NCBI RefSeq assembly: GCF_964199755.1
Contig: NC_133898.1
Location: 128,834,224 to 128,898,223, forward strand
Reading direction: 5' to 3'
Source: Larus michahellis
Lineage: Eukaryota > Chordata > Aves > Charadriiformes > Laridae
DNA: 64,000 nucleotides
Made by a program: the position numbers and the translations under genes. Each line of letters begins with the position of its first letter. The stretch's first letter is position 1. A model generated the notes under the pieces. It made no database searches and was not told the origin of the DNA. It saw nothing but the letters and a program-made list of their open reading frames with translations. Below, in pieces: positions 1-13,700 of this stretch.

Positions 1-2637
1 GTCAATACCAGCATCTGACTGGGCAAAAAAAACCTGTCAGTATCTGCCTTCTGATGTTAACATTGGCAGCAGCTTCTTGTAACTGTTGCAGGGAAGTAGC
101 TCTGGTGGCCAAATTCTTTCAAAATTCAGATATTAACCTGTTTGAATGTTTAACTCTTTAACTCTCTGAATCTCACCCTTTTTTTGCTACCAAGCTGCCG
201 TCCACCAGAGCTTCTCAGAACAAGATGCAAGGTGATCTGGAACCATTTTTCACTCGCGGGATGCAGTTATTAATTCCTCTCTTCTGTGTTTCTGTGCATT
301 AGGTTTCTTTTCATAGGAGGTAGGTTTGGAAAGGACCTTAAGGGCTCGTCAAATCCGTCATCCCATCTCTAAGAGGGATCAGCTCTGCTCGCGTGAGTCT
401 GGACAGATGTGTTCTGAAAAACGAAACATTAAATGGGTGTCTTTCTAAAGACACTAAATGGGTGCTTGACTAAACATGGGAAGGCTTTTCCAACTCTTAA
501 AACTGCATCTCCGTCGCTGCTATTTAAGATTATTATTTCTTGACACGGTGAACACGGAGATAAGACTGCTGTTCTTTTCTGACCTTTGACGTTAAGGTTG
601 CTCTAGGAATTGTAAACCCCAAATCATGCATTCCTACTTGTAGCCTTGGTTAGGATTTTAATAGCTTCTGGCATGCCAGACAGAGAAGTGGCTGGCATAT
701 TTTTCGCTTTTTTCAAGCATGAGCCTCAATTACCATCTTTCTAGTTACAGCAAGTAGAACCTGGCCAGCCCTTAGTGTGAATCAAGGGAAGGCTCGGACT
801 CGGAATCTGTAGTGTGGCATCTTAACCATTACCGTGACCCTAAACCAACACGTTTGCTGTGTCTGGCCTTTCCTCTGAACGTATTTTAGGGTGTTAAACA
901 ATATTAGATGGCTTTTCCAGTTTAGAAACTGTGTGTGTGAAGGGGGGAGAAGTGGTTGTATTGGGTAGGGCAGGTTGAAAGGGAAGTTTGCTGTGGCTTT
1001 GGATTAAGTTCTCTTGAGTTACCGTGTGTGCCTTTGCTAATATCGTTCGGTATGCCTTTTCCCTCCTGTGTCCTGGTGACTAATCACCCACATAAATAAA
1101 TTCCCTTCCAAGCTCTGCTTCAGAGTCTCACCAAGACAAACCCTCTCTGCACTTGTGGAGATCGTTCGTGGCAGGGACCCTTCCCAGTTCCACCGTATGG
1201 ACAAGACTGAGCCAGATCTGGTTCCTTCCATCCTATATAGTCCTCCAGTACCATTCCTGCGGTCTTTAAACTCCCAGATGTGCCCGTATTCCTTCAGAGG
1301 ATGTGTAAGAGGCATCGAGTTTCACATTGGGAAAGCAGTGATGCCATAGGAATGGCTTGTGCAATGGTTAACAGGGTCCTGGGTGGGCTTTGCGGCTTGC
1401 AGAGGACTCTGCTCCTGCATTTACGCTGTTCCTGATCTAAAGGTAGCTTGAATACACATACACGGAAAGTGTAACAAGAATTCCCAGGGCGGGATCCTAT
1501 GGTGAACTCCTCCTGAACCGAAACACAGAGATAAATCAAAGTTTGTGCTTTTTAACTGCTACAGACACGCTGCACACACGGGCAAGACTATTAGAGAAGA
1601 GAGAATATGGTCTCTCTCCAGAGAGTTGAATCCGTCCTAGTGACTCCAGGCATAACGGGATATACAAATGGTTCTGTTTCGCTGCTTTGTTTTAATGTTG
1701 ATTTGTTTGTAGTCTGCCCAAGATACTAATTGGTGTTTTACAAGTATAAAGACAAAGGTGTCTGCGCTGAAGAACTCACTGACGAAAAGCACTACTGTAG
1801 AGTGTTAACGCACAGTCAAATTTTCTGCCTAATGAACCAATCGCTTTGATAAAATCTCTACCTCCTGGTGAATTCTCTGCTTTGATTTTCCCCTCGACTC
1901 CCATCTTCTTGTACGCTTCACTTTGTATTCTTTTTCTCACCGCTTTTAAATTTTGGGGGCAGTTTGCACTTTAATCAACATTTTACGGTGGAGCTCCTTG
2001 AAAGGAAGTGAATCACCTCTTTCGTTCGGAACAAACAAAGTTGGTCTGATGTTGCAACTGTATGGATATTTAAGCTGAGAAATTGGAAGACCCTGTCCTG
2101 GCACAGGATTTTAAGAGGAATGGTGGTGCGACGTTAGCTTTTAATCCCTTCAACACGCTGCGGTTGATAACAGGTTGTAACATGGATGTTAGTGCCTGCA
2201 TTTGCAATGCTCACATCCAGAATAATAATTGAACAATTCCTCCTCTTTCATGATGTGTTGGCTTCTTACCACCTATGACTTAGCATGGATTCTTTTTTTC
2301 TTCAAGAGGTGTTGATTGCTGCAAAAATAGTCGCGTTAATGGTTGCCATCTGCACGTTACCCTCAACACTTCCATTTGTATGTTATTGCCCTTTTTCCAG
2401 AGGTGATTTCCTCTGCAGCAGAGGTGGTGGAACAGACTCTGCAACTGCTTCTCATCTGCTTCAGCACAAAATCAGCCAGTTACTCTAAATTGTCTTTAGT
2501 GGTGGTTTACGCCGTCATTATTGTTTTCCTATTTCTCGTTGAGCCTCGCTTCCATCTTAAATCAACACCTACCTTTTAGCACAAATCATGTTCTTATGAA
2601 GGAGATATGTCTGAGAAACCAGTTTAAAGGTAGTATG
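1..2637. other. Non-coding, probably PINX1 intron
   Basis: No open segment with convincing splice borders or recognisable protein similarity was seen. Because the last PINX1 exon lies at 17.85 kb on the plus strand and human PINX1 has large introns, I infer that this stretch is intronic. It contains one decayed CR1 3' end near 314-372. I looked for the preceding PINX1 exon (the part before the EYFAKRM motif) and did not find it, but a short exon could have been missed by eye. Confidence 0.5.
314..372 (-). repeat. Decayed CR1 3'-end relic
   Basis: The stretch reads like the reverse complement of a CR1 3' end (a 'ggtttggaaaggaccttaag' type core followed by 'gtcaaatccgtc'). It is short and diverged, so the assignment is tentative. 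Confidence 0.4.
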
Positions 2638-3771
2638 AATCATAGAACCATAGGGTTAGAAGGGCCCTCTGGAGATCATCCCGTCCAACCCCCTGCCAGG
2701 GCAGGGTCACCCAGAGCAGGTGGCACAGGAACGCGTCCAGGCGGGGTTGGAATGTCTCCAGAGACGGAGACTCCACCACCTCTCTGGGCAGCCTGTGCCA
2801 GGGCTCTGCCACCCTCACGGGAAAGAAGTTCCTCCTCATGTTTAGGTGGAACTTCCTATTGTCATGTTTGTGCCCGTTACCCCTTGTCCTATCCCTGGGC
2901 ACCACTGAAAAGATCCTGGCCCCATCCTCCTGACACCCACCCTTTCAGTATTTACAAGCGTTGATAAGATCCCCCCTCAGTCATCTCTTTTCCAGACTGA
3001 AGAGACCCAAATCCCTCAGCCTTTCTTCATAAGTGAGATGTTCCAGTCCCCTCATCATCTTGGTAGCCCTTTGCTGTCCCCTCTCCAGCAGTTCCCTGTC
3101 CTTCTTGAACCGGGGAGCCCAGAACTGGACACAGGACTCCAGGTGCGGCCTCCCCAGGGCAGAGCAGAGGGGGAGGATGACCTCCCTCCACCTGCTGGCC
3201 ACACTCTTCTTGATGCACCCCAGGATGCCATTTGCCTTCTTGGCCACGAGGGCACATTGCTGGCTCACGGTTATCCTGTTGTCCACCAGGACTCCCAGGT
3301 CTCTTTCCACCGAGCTGCTCTCCAGCAGGTCAGCCCCAACCTGTCCTGGTGTGGGGGGTTATTCCTCCCCAGGTGCAGCACCCTACACTTGCCCTTGTTG
3401 AATTTCATAAGGTTCCTCTTTGCCCAACTCTCCAGCCTGTCCAGGTCTCTCTGGATGGTGGCACAGCCTTCCGGTGTGTCAGCCACCCCCCCACAGCTTT
3501 GTGTCATCAGCGAACTTGCTGAGGGTGCACTCCAGCCCCTCGTCCAGGTCATTGATGAATATATTGAAGAGGACTGGACCCAGTACTGACTCCTGGAGAA
3601 CACCACTCGTCACTGACCTCCAACTAGACTCTCTGCCCCTGATCACGACCCTCTGAGCTCTGTCTTTCAACCAGTTATCTATCCACCTTACTGTCCATTC
3701 ATCAAGCCCACTCTTCCTAAGCTTCCCTATGAGGATGCTGTGGGAGACCATGTCGAACGCCTTGCTTAAGT
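2638..3771 (-). mobile_element. CR1 LINE, 5'-truncated, about 1.1 kb
   Basis: This is a non-LTR retrotransposon of the CR1 family in reverse orientation. Its 3' end lies at the left border (atagaaccatagggtt), and the copy stops abruptly at about 3,771, the usual 5' truncation. Minus-strand frames cover the C-terminal half of the reverse transcriptase, including an FADDTKLWG block (the catalytic FADD variant of YADD) around 3,480-3,520, then a conserved stretch with [12 protein letters not shown] and the arginine-rich tail. The frame is broken between about 3,270 and 3,600, so the copy is dead. It is closely related to the copies at 19,666, 23,151 and 57,806. Confidence 0.93.
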
Positions 3772-5456
3772 CATTATTTTATGTTTATCAACACTGAATT
3801 TCTTTGGTTATCATTTTAACTACTTAAAGTGCTACCTCATTTTAAGCCTGGTTTCCGGATCAGTTAAGCATAAAGGATTATTCCATTTGTCTATTCTGTC
3901 CTCTTCTTACTGATTTCTACCACGTTACATAGGCAGACAGCAGTCTTACAAATAGTAAGTTCCTCCTCTTTGTGAAAATAAATGGTCGCATAAAAAGGAA
4001 AGACAAATTGTTTTCCCAGCTGGGCTCAACTGTATTATTAGACATCAGAGAATCCACACAGAGGAAAGCCGTTACGAATGCCATAACCACAGGAACAGCT
4101 TCTATCAGAACTCGCACTTCATTAGATATGGGGTCATCTAGCCACAAGATGCAAAGCCACAGGAAGCCAAGTTGCTTTGCTTAGAGTGACTACAACCATC
4201 CTTTTTTTAAATGAAGAAAGAAGCTCAGGTCTTGGACCTTCATCTTGACCTTAACCTTCATCTGTGCTTGGAATGACTTCTTTAAAAAACTTCTTCAAAA
4301 ACTCCTTGGCTCCACCCCCCTGCTTTTCTTATGGCATTAAGTGTGGGGTAATGAAGGGAAGAAACCAAAGGGAGCCGGCATTGCTGAGTCACTTGCCGAG
4401 ATTTGAGGCCGGTTGACGTGGTGGCGGAGCTCCGCTCAGGGTGCGGGGACCACCCAGCTCTTGCAGGTAGCGGAAGGGATTAGCAGAGGGCTCAGGTAAT
4501 GAGAGGAGAGCAGGGCAGGAGGAAGATTGACCGAAAAGGAGGTAAAGCAACGGTAGAAAGCAGCTTTTAAGGGTGAATTGTTAAGGTGTAATTGGGGGTA
4601 AACAAAATCTTTTAACGTTTCTGCGCCCTTGCGAAGTGCTAGGCCACTCTGCTCTGTTGGGCAAGGGTCTTTTTTTCCTCTTTTCTTTACACCCTTTTAG
4701 TGCTCAGTGTAAATCAAGAACCACTGTGCTGTCTGGCATCTGGTTTCTCTCTGCTGTGGTACACTTAGGACATCTAGTTGAGCTGCTCCAAGCCTTCTGC
4801 TAAGGATTGGAGACCCCCAGCCAGCACCACTTCCCTCTCAACAGAACAGCTGCCCACGACATGGCCGAGGAACTGGAGACAGCGGCTGTGATTTACGCCG
4901 TTTGCCTTTGCTTACCTGGAGACAGCGGAGTGTTAAAGCAAAAAAGACATGGGGAACAAATTGGTCTTTCCTTTAATCTGACATTTCCTCTGGAGTCTTC
5001 TCTTCATTTTGCTGCTTATTCCTGGAGCAGCATGCTGTGAAGCTGTGATAAGCATCCCGTTCCCACTCCTTTTTCAAAGCTCCTGTGCCAGGAGACGTTC
5101 CGGCTTGGAAAACGCACGCTGCCTCCGGGATTGCCTACCTGGCAATTCTTCGTATTGTTTTGTACCCACTCATAGCTCTTAACCTGCACGTCCCTTGAGG
5201 CACAGGTTCTGTGTTTTGTGTGGTTCACTGGGCAACCATAGAGCACTTCATTCTCCTTAGGGCATTACATAAAGTGTTAATAATAAAATCCTAGGAAATC
5301 TATTTGGAATTACAGGCATGGGGATTTTCTCATTGTCGGTTTTTAACATTACCACTAAATCTTTATGGAGTACCATAAAGCTAATACTTAGCGTAATGAA
5401 AGACATATGTGTCTTTAAAACTCACCCAGGTCAAAATTATAGAAGCAACCATTACC
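3772..5456. other. Non-coding stretch, nothing recognised
   Basis: AT-rich to mixed sequence without a supported exon. A locally GC-rich patch lies at about 4,370-4,470 but shows no other promoter hallmark. Likely PINX1 intron. Confidence 0.45.
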
Positions 5457-5482
5457 AAAAAAAAAAAAAAAAAAAAAAAAAA
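5457..5482 (+). repeat. Poly-A tract (26 A)
   Basis: An uninterrupted run of 26 adenines followed by 'gaaaagg'. It lies about 70 bp before a short CR1 relic in reverse orientation and could be the tail of a retrocopied RNA, although no retrocopy body was recognised upstream. Confidence 0.9.
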
Positions 5483-5550
5483 GAAAAGGTAAGGAGGAAG
5501 GGAAGCAGCAAAGAAGGGTGTGAAATGAAGGCTGTGGTTTGCAAGGTGCA

Positions 5551-5604
5551 GAATCACAGAATCATTTAGGTTGGAAAGGACCTTTCATCGAGTCCAACCG
5601 TTAA
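5551..5604 (-). repeat. Short CR1 3'-end fragment
   Basis: It begins with an 'aatcacagaatcatttagg' type CR1 terminus in reverse orientation and continues through 'ttggaaaggacctttcatcg' to 'gtccaacc'. Only about 50 bp are present, so this is an extreme 5' truncation or an old relic. Confidence 0.75.
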
Positions 5605-6301
5605 AGTCGAAGGGAGGCAAGAAAAGCAGAGCAGAAAATCAAAGGTCAGCTGTGGAAGGCAAGCCAAAGGAAATGAAGTCTGAGGAGGGGTTTGAAGGTG
5701 GAGAGTAAGGCTCTTGACTCCCAGGGGAGGAAAGTAATGTGAACCCAAGAGCGGTCTGGATAGATATGGTTGTGAAACGCAAATAAACCAAATGTTTTCA
5801 CCTTTAATGCTTGGGAGATCAGAGCTGGATTCCCTACGAGCAGAAGAGCTGAGATAAGACCCTGACTGTGAGGGTACAAACTGTCTCAACATCATACAGC
5901 TGTCTGTCGGTTTTGAAGCACAAGACCTGTCGTCTTCACTCGGGTAGTTAAGATTTTCTTGGACGTTGAAGCAGGCATTGGTAGTGTAGATGCTGTACAT
6001 GCTGATCTAAGCTATTCTCTCCTCAAATGGCTTGCTTACCTAGGTTAAAACAGGTGAGTTTTGCAGGTTGGTTGAGCCAAAGTTCTGCCAAAGAGCGCAG
6101 ATTTCACAAACTGACCATGAAAAGCCATGATCTTTGTTACCGGTCACAGCGTACATGCTCTGTCTTGCTCAGGCTACGAGGCTGCATAGGTCATGCTGGC
6201 ACTTGTAGTCTCCAGGGATTACCCACGAAATAGTGCCAACTGCTTGATGACAAGTTTTCCACCTGCTTTGGGACTGAAACGTTCTGTTCACTGTCAGGGC
6301 C

Positions 6302-6738
6302 ATGGAGATGCTGGCGGGGCTGGAGCCCCTCTGCTGGGAGGACAGGCTGAGAGAGCTGGGGGGGTTCAGCCTGGAGAAGAGAAGGCTCCGCGGAGACCTT
6401 CCAGCCCCTGCCAGTCCCTAAAGGGGCTCCAGGAAAGCAGGGGAGGGACTCTGGAGCAGGGAGGGGAGCCATGGGATGAGGGGGAACGGCTTTAAACTAA
6501 AAGAGCGCAGATTTAGATGAGATTATTGGGAAGAAATTCTTTGGTGTGGGGGTGGTGAGCCCCTGGCCCAGGTTGCCCAGAGAAGCTGTGGCTGCCCCAT
6601 CCCTGGAGGGGTTCAAGGCCAGGTTGGCCGGGGCTTGGAGCAACCTGGTCTGGTGGGAGGTGTCCCGGCCCAGGGCAGGGGGGTGAAACTAGGTGACCTT
6701 TAAAGGTCCTTCCAACCCAAACCGTTCTATGATTCTGT
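6302..6738 (+). mobile_element. CR1 LINE 3' fragment
   Basis: A plus-strand CR1 tail about 440 bp long. It contains the conserved 'ctggagcccctctgctggga' and 'gttcagcctggagaagaga' blocks and ends in 'ttctatgattctgtg'. It belongs to the same subfamily as the copies at 10,292, 17,020, 22,753 and 49,112. Only the end of the reverse-transcriptase frame and the 3'UTR are retained. Confidence 0.92.
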
Positions 6739-9700
6739 GTTCTCAGTAGGGACCACGTTATTTTGGTGTTTCAAGACAAGATCAGCTATTGCCGGATCTA
6801 AACTCAGTATTTCAGAGTGCAGTCACTATTGCTGACGTACTCAAGGACGAGAAACGTGGAGATATAATCGCATACTTCCTCCCTCTTCTTTCCTGAACAT
6901 TGTTCCTCCTCTGTACATCCCAAGTGCCATCTTTCTTCATCCCAATAACCACTCCAAACTGATCCTTTCTCCTTTTCTTCCCTTCTTTCATCCTTCTTTA
7001 TGCATCCTTAGCTTCCCTTGTGAAGTGGGAAGTCTGCTTCAGGCTTATTAGAAACCGGGCTTATTAGCAACCTTTGCCTAATTGCTTTGGCCCCTTAACA
7101 GCCATTTTTCAGTATGGAGGGGACAGAGGCAGCATTGAAGGGATACCCAGGACTCTTCACACTTTCTAGCAAGCGTGCAAGAGGCTGAAATACCTCTCCT
7201 ACAGTAGGAAACCTCAGGAATGGGAAATATTTTGTTTCCTGCTGAAATAAGAGGGAGTTTTTAGGCATTCCCTATTAGGACAGCAGCAGTTGCTGCTGTT
7301 CCCTACTAGCTGTTGGGGAGTGCGGGGATGGATACCCAAAAGCAGCGGCTCTGTCCTTGCCTCCTCCAGCAGTTTTTCCATGCGAAATGATGTCACTTAA
7401 AGAAGTTTGTGTTGCATCTTGCTCACGGTTACACTCATCCTGTCTTTCCTTCCTTTGATAGTCTTGTTGCCAAAGTTAATTTAGAAGCAAATTTATCAGC
7501 CTTTTCACCTCGAATTCTGAAATCTGTTAACTGCAGCGTTCTGCGTAAATACTTACTCCCGGTAATGTTAATGAGTGTGGAAAAATAGCAAAGCCTGTAA
7601 ATCCGAATGAAGTCTTATGTCTTCTTTAAAGCACAGTGTTCACCTTTGCTTTTATGCTGCTCGGAGCATAATATGTGCCTCCAGGAACTTGGAAGCTAAA
7701 GCTGCGAGTGAGTACGGAACAATACAAGTCTCTGCAGAAATGTTGCTCTGTTAACTTTGCTTTTTTGGCCTACATTTCTCGGTGGTTATTATTTGTTAAT
7801 TATGTTATATAGTGCTCACATGTGGGCTAATTGCTTCCCCAGAGAGCTTACAATAAAATGATGGACAGAACAAGGGCAGGATGTTACACATACCAGATAG
7901 TAAAAGGGTAAGGTAGGACATGGGCGATACGGTTAGTTAAACACCTCGGTCTGTGTTTGAGGACGGAGTGGCGTTCTGAAGCATGGTCTAAAAGAGTTGG
8001 GTTGGTTTGCCGGGGGGGGGGGGGGGCGGCAGGGGGGGAGAGTTTGTGGGTGCTAATTTGAAGTGATCTGAGGAGCTGACTTGTCAGAGTCGTTGTGCAA
8101 GGGAGCACCAAAACTAAAGCAAAATGAAGCAAAATGCGGAAATTTATGAAAGGCGGCTGCAGGGGGTTTGTACCTGGCTTGGTTGTAGCTGCAGGGCTGT
8201 ACTGGCTGAATTCTTGAAAACAAGAATAAGATCCATATGAACAGTAGGTATGCTGCACGAGCGATATTCCTTGAAAAATAAAACCCTTTACTCAGCCAAA
8301 CTCTTTTCTTCAGAGCCTTGTAGATGGGAGGGAAGGAAAAAACTGCGCATCCGCATCCGTGCAGTTCTATTTGGGATTTCAGTTCTCATTCTTGCTGCTT
8401 GTCTTGTTCTGCTGCGTCTGTCTTTCAGTCTGCACGCTTTCAGGCAGGGGGGCTCCGCTGGTATTTATGGTTTATGCTGCTCTAAATTGTAGTGTCCTGA
8501 TTCATTTTCCTGTGTTCCGACTACTTCTTCACACCTGCTTAGAGAAAAGGAACCAAGTCATGATGAGGGCACACTTAACAAGTAAGTGACTAAAAAGTGA
8601 CACATGGTATTTCTCAGCAGCTCCTCGGCCGCTGCTTGTGCTGAAAAACAGGAAATTCTGTACCCTCGCACAGAGGTCTGACTTGATTTTCATGCGTGGA
8701 TCAGCTCTCCAGCATATTACCCTCTCGGAGCAAAGAAGCGGAAGAGTTTCAAGTGTGTATTTTCCTTTTGAGAAGCATTTTCTTAAGGGGAAGGGGAAAG
8801 GAGCGAAGGTTTGGCCATTTAAATTATCTGTTTCAAATGCTTCTAGAAGCACTTTTATTTATACACAGATATGCCTTTCTACATTTGTTATTAGAAAAGA
8901 GATAGAAGTGAAGTTTTACATAGGCAGGTGTTATTTTCAGATTTTGAAGGACGTGGAGTTTCCTCCACCTGAAGCCAAGCTGTAACGCTGACTGTGTTTG
9001 CTCTCGGATTCGCTACCAGAACTCCTTTCTCTCCTCTGGGTATTTGCAATGATTTTTATCGCGTCCTTTCTCTTGGTGGCTTGTCTCAGCATCTTAAATC
9101 TTCAGAGCCCTTGTTAATACCTTTGCTTGGACAAACCCACTTGTTACTTCTCCTGTAGTCCATTCAGTTTCTTCTCGATCTGTGGCTATGGGGAGAAATC
9201 CTGAACTCGAGAATCGAGAAGGATTCGGTCTTCTGAATCCTGGTGAGAAAGGATTAACAGCAGCTGCGTATTCCGCATACATTACAAAGCGATAATGAGA
9301 AGTGCCCAGGGAATGGCATGACAGTAGTAAAATACTATGTGAAGAAGACTTGGATTACTTCTGAATGTGCCTTACAGTGCTACGCCACGTGGATGATACC
9401 TACGCTACCGGGATGACTGTCCTGGACGTTGGCATTGGCATTTAGAGGAGGGGTACAGGACAAAAAGACCACTCGGCACTGATTTGCTTATAATCCTGCC
9501 CACCCCTTTAAAATATTACGTGTGAGAGTCTCTTGATGATTTGATTATATATGGGTATGTCAGAGAACAGACAGAAATTGCGCCGTGCCTGTTCGCTGGT
9601 AAGCGTCGCAGCCGCGCAGCGCTGTCAGGTGGGAGGAACGGCGCGGTTGTTTCGGAACTCGTGTAGTGCACATCTGGGATGCCTCTCTGAAGGATCTCAA

Positions 9701-10291
9701 AGCACTTCACAAACACTTAATGAAACTCTTAGCTCTGCTGCGAGTCATCAACTGCATGAATGCAGTTGATAAGGCATGTTTTGCGCTTTGATAGCCTTGT
9801 ACCAGAGCTGGATGGAGTAACCTCTTCTCCAACTTTTCTCACCAGCTCTGTTTTGTAGCCGGGAAGAGAACTTGGGAAACGTGACCTTCCCAGTCCCGCG
9901 CTCGCTTTGCCGGACCATATTTCCTCTGTTATTCAAGGTGAGAACAGGACGGTTAGAATTGATTTAGGTGCTTCTGGGAAGATGAAGTCACTGTGTTTGG
10001 ATCTCTGTACCGTGCCAATAGAGAGATCCTAGGGGAAATCTCTTCCTTTAGTTTTGTTTATATTCAGTCTAATGCACAGATGTAATTTGCAAGGAAATGC
10101 AAAGGAAGAGCGGTTTTGCTGGCCTCAGCAGTGTAGCTGGAGTGAAATGAGATGTCACAAGGATATCTAAGTGTCTCTCTTTCGAGATACGAAAAGGATT
10201 TTTCTTCTCTGCAGCGTGCTGATTTTTTAACTCTTTCCCAACGTGCCTTCAGTCTTCTGCACCTCTTGTGTCTTATCTCAATGTTTGTATT
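6739..10291. other. Non-coding stretch with a G15 run
   Basis: No supported exon or gene. Notable only for a run of 15 G at 8,012-8,026 followed by another G-rich patch. Presumed PINX1 intron. Confidence 0.45.
8012..8041 (+). repeat. Poly-G tract
   Basis: Fifteen consecutive G, then 'cggca' and a further G7 run. It is isolated within otherwise mixed-composition intron. G-quadruplex formation on the plus strand is possible by sequence, but no function is implied. Confidence 0.85.
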
Positions 10292-10600
10292 CATAGAATC
10301 ATGGAATGGTTTGGGTTGGAAGGGACCTTCAAGATCATCCCGTTCCACCCCCTGCCCTGGGCAGGGACACCTCCCACCAGCCCAGGTTGCTCCAAGCCCC
10401 GGCCAACCTGGCCTTGAACCCCTCCAGGGATGGGGCAGCCACAGCTTCTCTGGGCAACCTGGGCCAGGGGCTCACCACCCTCACAGCAAACAATTTCTTC
10501 CTCAGATCTCATCTAAATCTCACCTTTTTCATTTTAAAACCATTCCCCCTCATCCTATCGTTCCACTCCCTGATCCAGAGTCCCTCCCCAGCTTTCCTGC
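10292..10600 (-). mobile_element. CR1 LINE 3' fragment
   Basis: A reverse-orientation CR1 tail starting with 'catagaatcatggaatggtt' and passing through 'ggttgctccaagccccggcc' and 'gggatggggcagccacagct'. It breaks off after 'ccccagctttcctg'. It is of the same subfamily as the copies at 6,302 and 17,020. Confidence 0.9.
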
Positions 10601-10682
10601 ATTCTCCCTCAGCTTTTTACAGGCTGCCTTCTGCTCGTGGATTTTACTCGCTGCCTTTGTTTGCTAAAACTTAATTGAATGC

Positions 10683-10704
10683 TTTTTTTTTTTTTTTTTT
10701 TTTT
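10683..10704 (+). repeat. Poly-T tract
   Basis: A run of 22 T about 80 bp to the right of a CR1 copy. A simple homopolymer with no associated gene signal. Confidence 0.9.
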
Positions 10705-13700
10705 CCTGAAAAGTGTAAGAACAGTAGGAGGAAGTTTGTGTGCTCTGGTCAACACGGTATCGGGGTTCCCAAGCTGACGTTAGAAATACAGGTGGTGTAG
10801 CTGCGAGTATTGTAACTGTTAGTGCTGCAGGACTGACCGGGGTCTGACAGTGACAGCTGGAATGAATCCCCAGGACTATCATTGTAATCAAGTCTCTGGC
10901 CAAAATTTAATCCCTTGCACTTTTGCAACCCTGTTGCTTCCTGTTACGCTGTTGTTTTCAGGCTGAAGGCAAAACCCGTCTGAGTGATTACAGCTTATTG
11001 TACGGCTCCCGTTTCATTGATGGAAACAGGCTGAGATCCAATACGTCGTACAACAGTAAAAACGGATTGTTTATATGACAAGCACATGGCATTTTGGATA
11101 CCTAGATGTTGCATTCAGCAAGAGAGATGGTGGCTTTCTATTTTAGCGGTAATAATGGGTGAATTACAAGAACGAATGAAAATGCTAAAATTGGCCACTT
11201 TCTGAAGCACAGGATGAGCTTTTGGCAAAAATATAAAACAGAATTAGAAGACGGCCTGGGAGAATTTGAATGCAGTTTTAATAGAAACACATCACCGCAG
11301 AATTTAAAACTAAAATTAAAAATGGCGTCAGCAGATACAGTGTAAATGTACTTGAAACCCACGCACCTATAGATTTATACAGTAGAATGAAACGGGTGCT
11401 GTTCTGTGGCAATAGAACCTCCTCGCTGGGATGCGGTGCCGCATTGGAACGGGTATCCTGAAGAATTGTGGAACCTTCGTCCTTGGAGGTTTCCATGACT
11501 CTGCTACTAGAAGCTGACCTGGTCTAGCATTGGAAGTAGTCCTGCTCCAAGCCGGAGGCTGGACTGAAGACCTCCAGAGGTCACTTCTAGTCAATGATTC
11601 GGTGAATAACCCCAAAATTATTCTAGGCAGAGATTTGCCGCAATAAAAGTCCTTGCCCTTTTTAATTGCAAGAAGAACAACCTGACTGCCCTTCCCTTTG
11701 TAGTTGCAGGTGGAGGCAGGTGTAGCAAAAATGCATCTTCGTAATTCCATGAAGAAAACGGTTGGATTTTTTTTTTTTAAAGGCCTTTCCTTGTCCCTTT
11801 TCCATTAGCTACTTCCTAACCTCTATCCTTGTCCTCGCTGGGTAAGAGGCAGAGCTGATAATTCGCGTGGAGTATATAGTAGTTAATAACCAACCGCAAG
11901 ATAGCAGCTGATTTTTCAGTGTATTTTAGCACAGAATTAATTTTAATGGAGTCAAACAGGAAAGTGCTTCTCTATAGTAATTGGAACTTGTCCTTTTAAA
12001 AAGTGCTGTCATGTCATACAGCCCGGCCAGGTATTAGACTTTCAGAATTTTCATTCCATTTCCCGTAAGTGGATTCCTCGCTATATTGGCACTCAGTATA
12101 AATAGTAGTAAAATTAAACCTTGCTATGGTTATGTGAGGTATCCTGGTGATTAGAATACCAGGGTCAACAAAAGAAGGAAGTTGCGGGTGACCTGAATTT
12201 TTACCGTTTCTTACCAGGTTTAGTGTTCCTGCTTTTCATCTCTTTCATTAAACCCTCTTTTATTACGAGGAGGTCAGATTGTATCCCTGTTTAAGATTTT
12301 AAAGCATTACAGGGCTGGAAGATGCTTCTAGAGTCCAGATCTTCTATTTTCCATCCCAAGCAAGGATTAACTCCTCCTAACACTTTCCTGATAGTTGTCT
12401 GAGGTGCTTTCAATGCCTGAGACTTACAGTGGTTGTTGAGGCTTCGCATATATACTGATGGATTTCTCCTACCAGCAAAGTTTCACGTTGGTAATTTACA
12501 TTTGCTGCTGCTCATCCTCTTCCTCATAAGCGGGGGGGAAAATGGTCCCTTTTTCTGTTTGCATCAGCCCTTTCTGTGTTGGAAGTCTGTTATCATTAGT
12601 TCTTCCTAAGATGCTGTCTGCAGTATACCAATCTTAATCAGGTAAATTGAAAACATTAGAGCCTCCTGGGTACCTGTCCTTATGCCAGAATCGACTTCAG
12701 AACTGATGCTACGTGGCCTTATTTATGCATGTATTTATTTTAATCCCGCTTAAACTCATCAAGCTACAAGTCTTTGTTCCCTCTCTTGCCTGTTTGATCC
12801 CAATCCAAATGTTTATGCTCATACTTCACTTTAAGTTGTCAACTCCTCAAAGCAAGACTCTCTCGTCCTTAACGTCTGCAAAGCTCCGGAGTGACTCGTG
12901 GTGAGTAATCTGCTGTGCTTCTCCCCAGCGCAGCTAGACCTGGCTTAGAAAGGGACAGGGACGCCCTCAGTTCTCGCCTGTCAGGTTCCGTGCGCCGCGT
13001 GGGGGTCATTCCGACGCACCTCTGCAGCGAGGATCCGAAGCAGCAGCAACAGAACTGGACCATACTAATCTTATTGTTCTGGTTTCTCAACAAGAACGTG
13101 GCTAATCGCCGCCGTTCAGCCCGACTGCAGAACGGGCTTGCTGCGTTTTAAAGCTATGAATGATCGCGCGATTGCCTTGTAACTCCTTACTTCATCTCGC
13201 CCCGTTTTCTGCAATTTAAGTGAGAATCTACTGAAATTATAGTTTAGCTTTATTCTGCCTTTATGCTCACCCCTTCCGTACTTCTGTGTCATTTCGGGGA
13301 ATTTGAGCAAACAAAATTGCTTGTGAATTAGTACCCCCTCATTTGCAAATGAGGAAGCAAAGGCTTGAAATTACTTGAGTGACTGTAGTTCGTATGCGGC
13401 AGATCTGAGACTGTATAGTAGATATTTTTGATTCCCCTGTTCTAAGCTTCAAGTGCTAAGAAAGAAACGCTTGCAGTCTGAAGAGGAGGGAAACTTCACT
13501 GAATTTTAATCCAAGCTGCTTCTGTTGCTGATGTACCGGCCCCCTTTTGTCTTTGCTGATGGGTTATTTCTCCCTTTTCCTCCCAGAGTAACATGCGGAT
13601 GCACTTCTTTTCGGATTTTAATTCTTCAACCTAAGGTCTTAAATCTCCAAAGATATTTGGGTTTCAAACCCGTTTGATTTCATCAGGTGTCTAAATGCTT

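Noticed and set aside
12300..12375. Possible CR1 3' end around 'agggctggaagatgcttcta'
   Set aside because: Too diverged and too short to separate from chance similarity.
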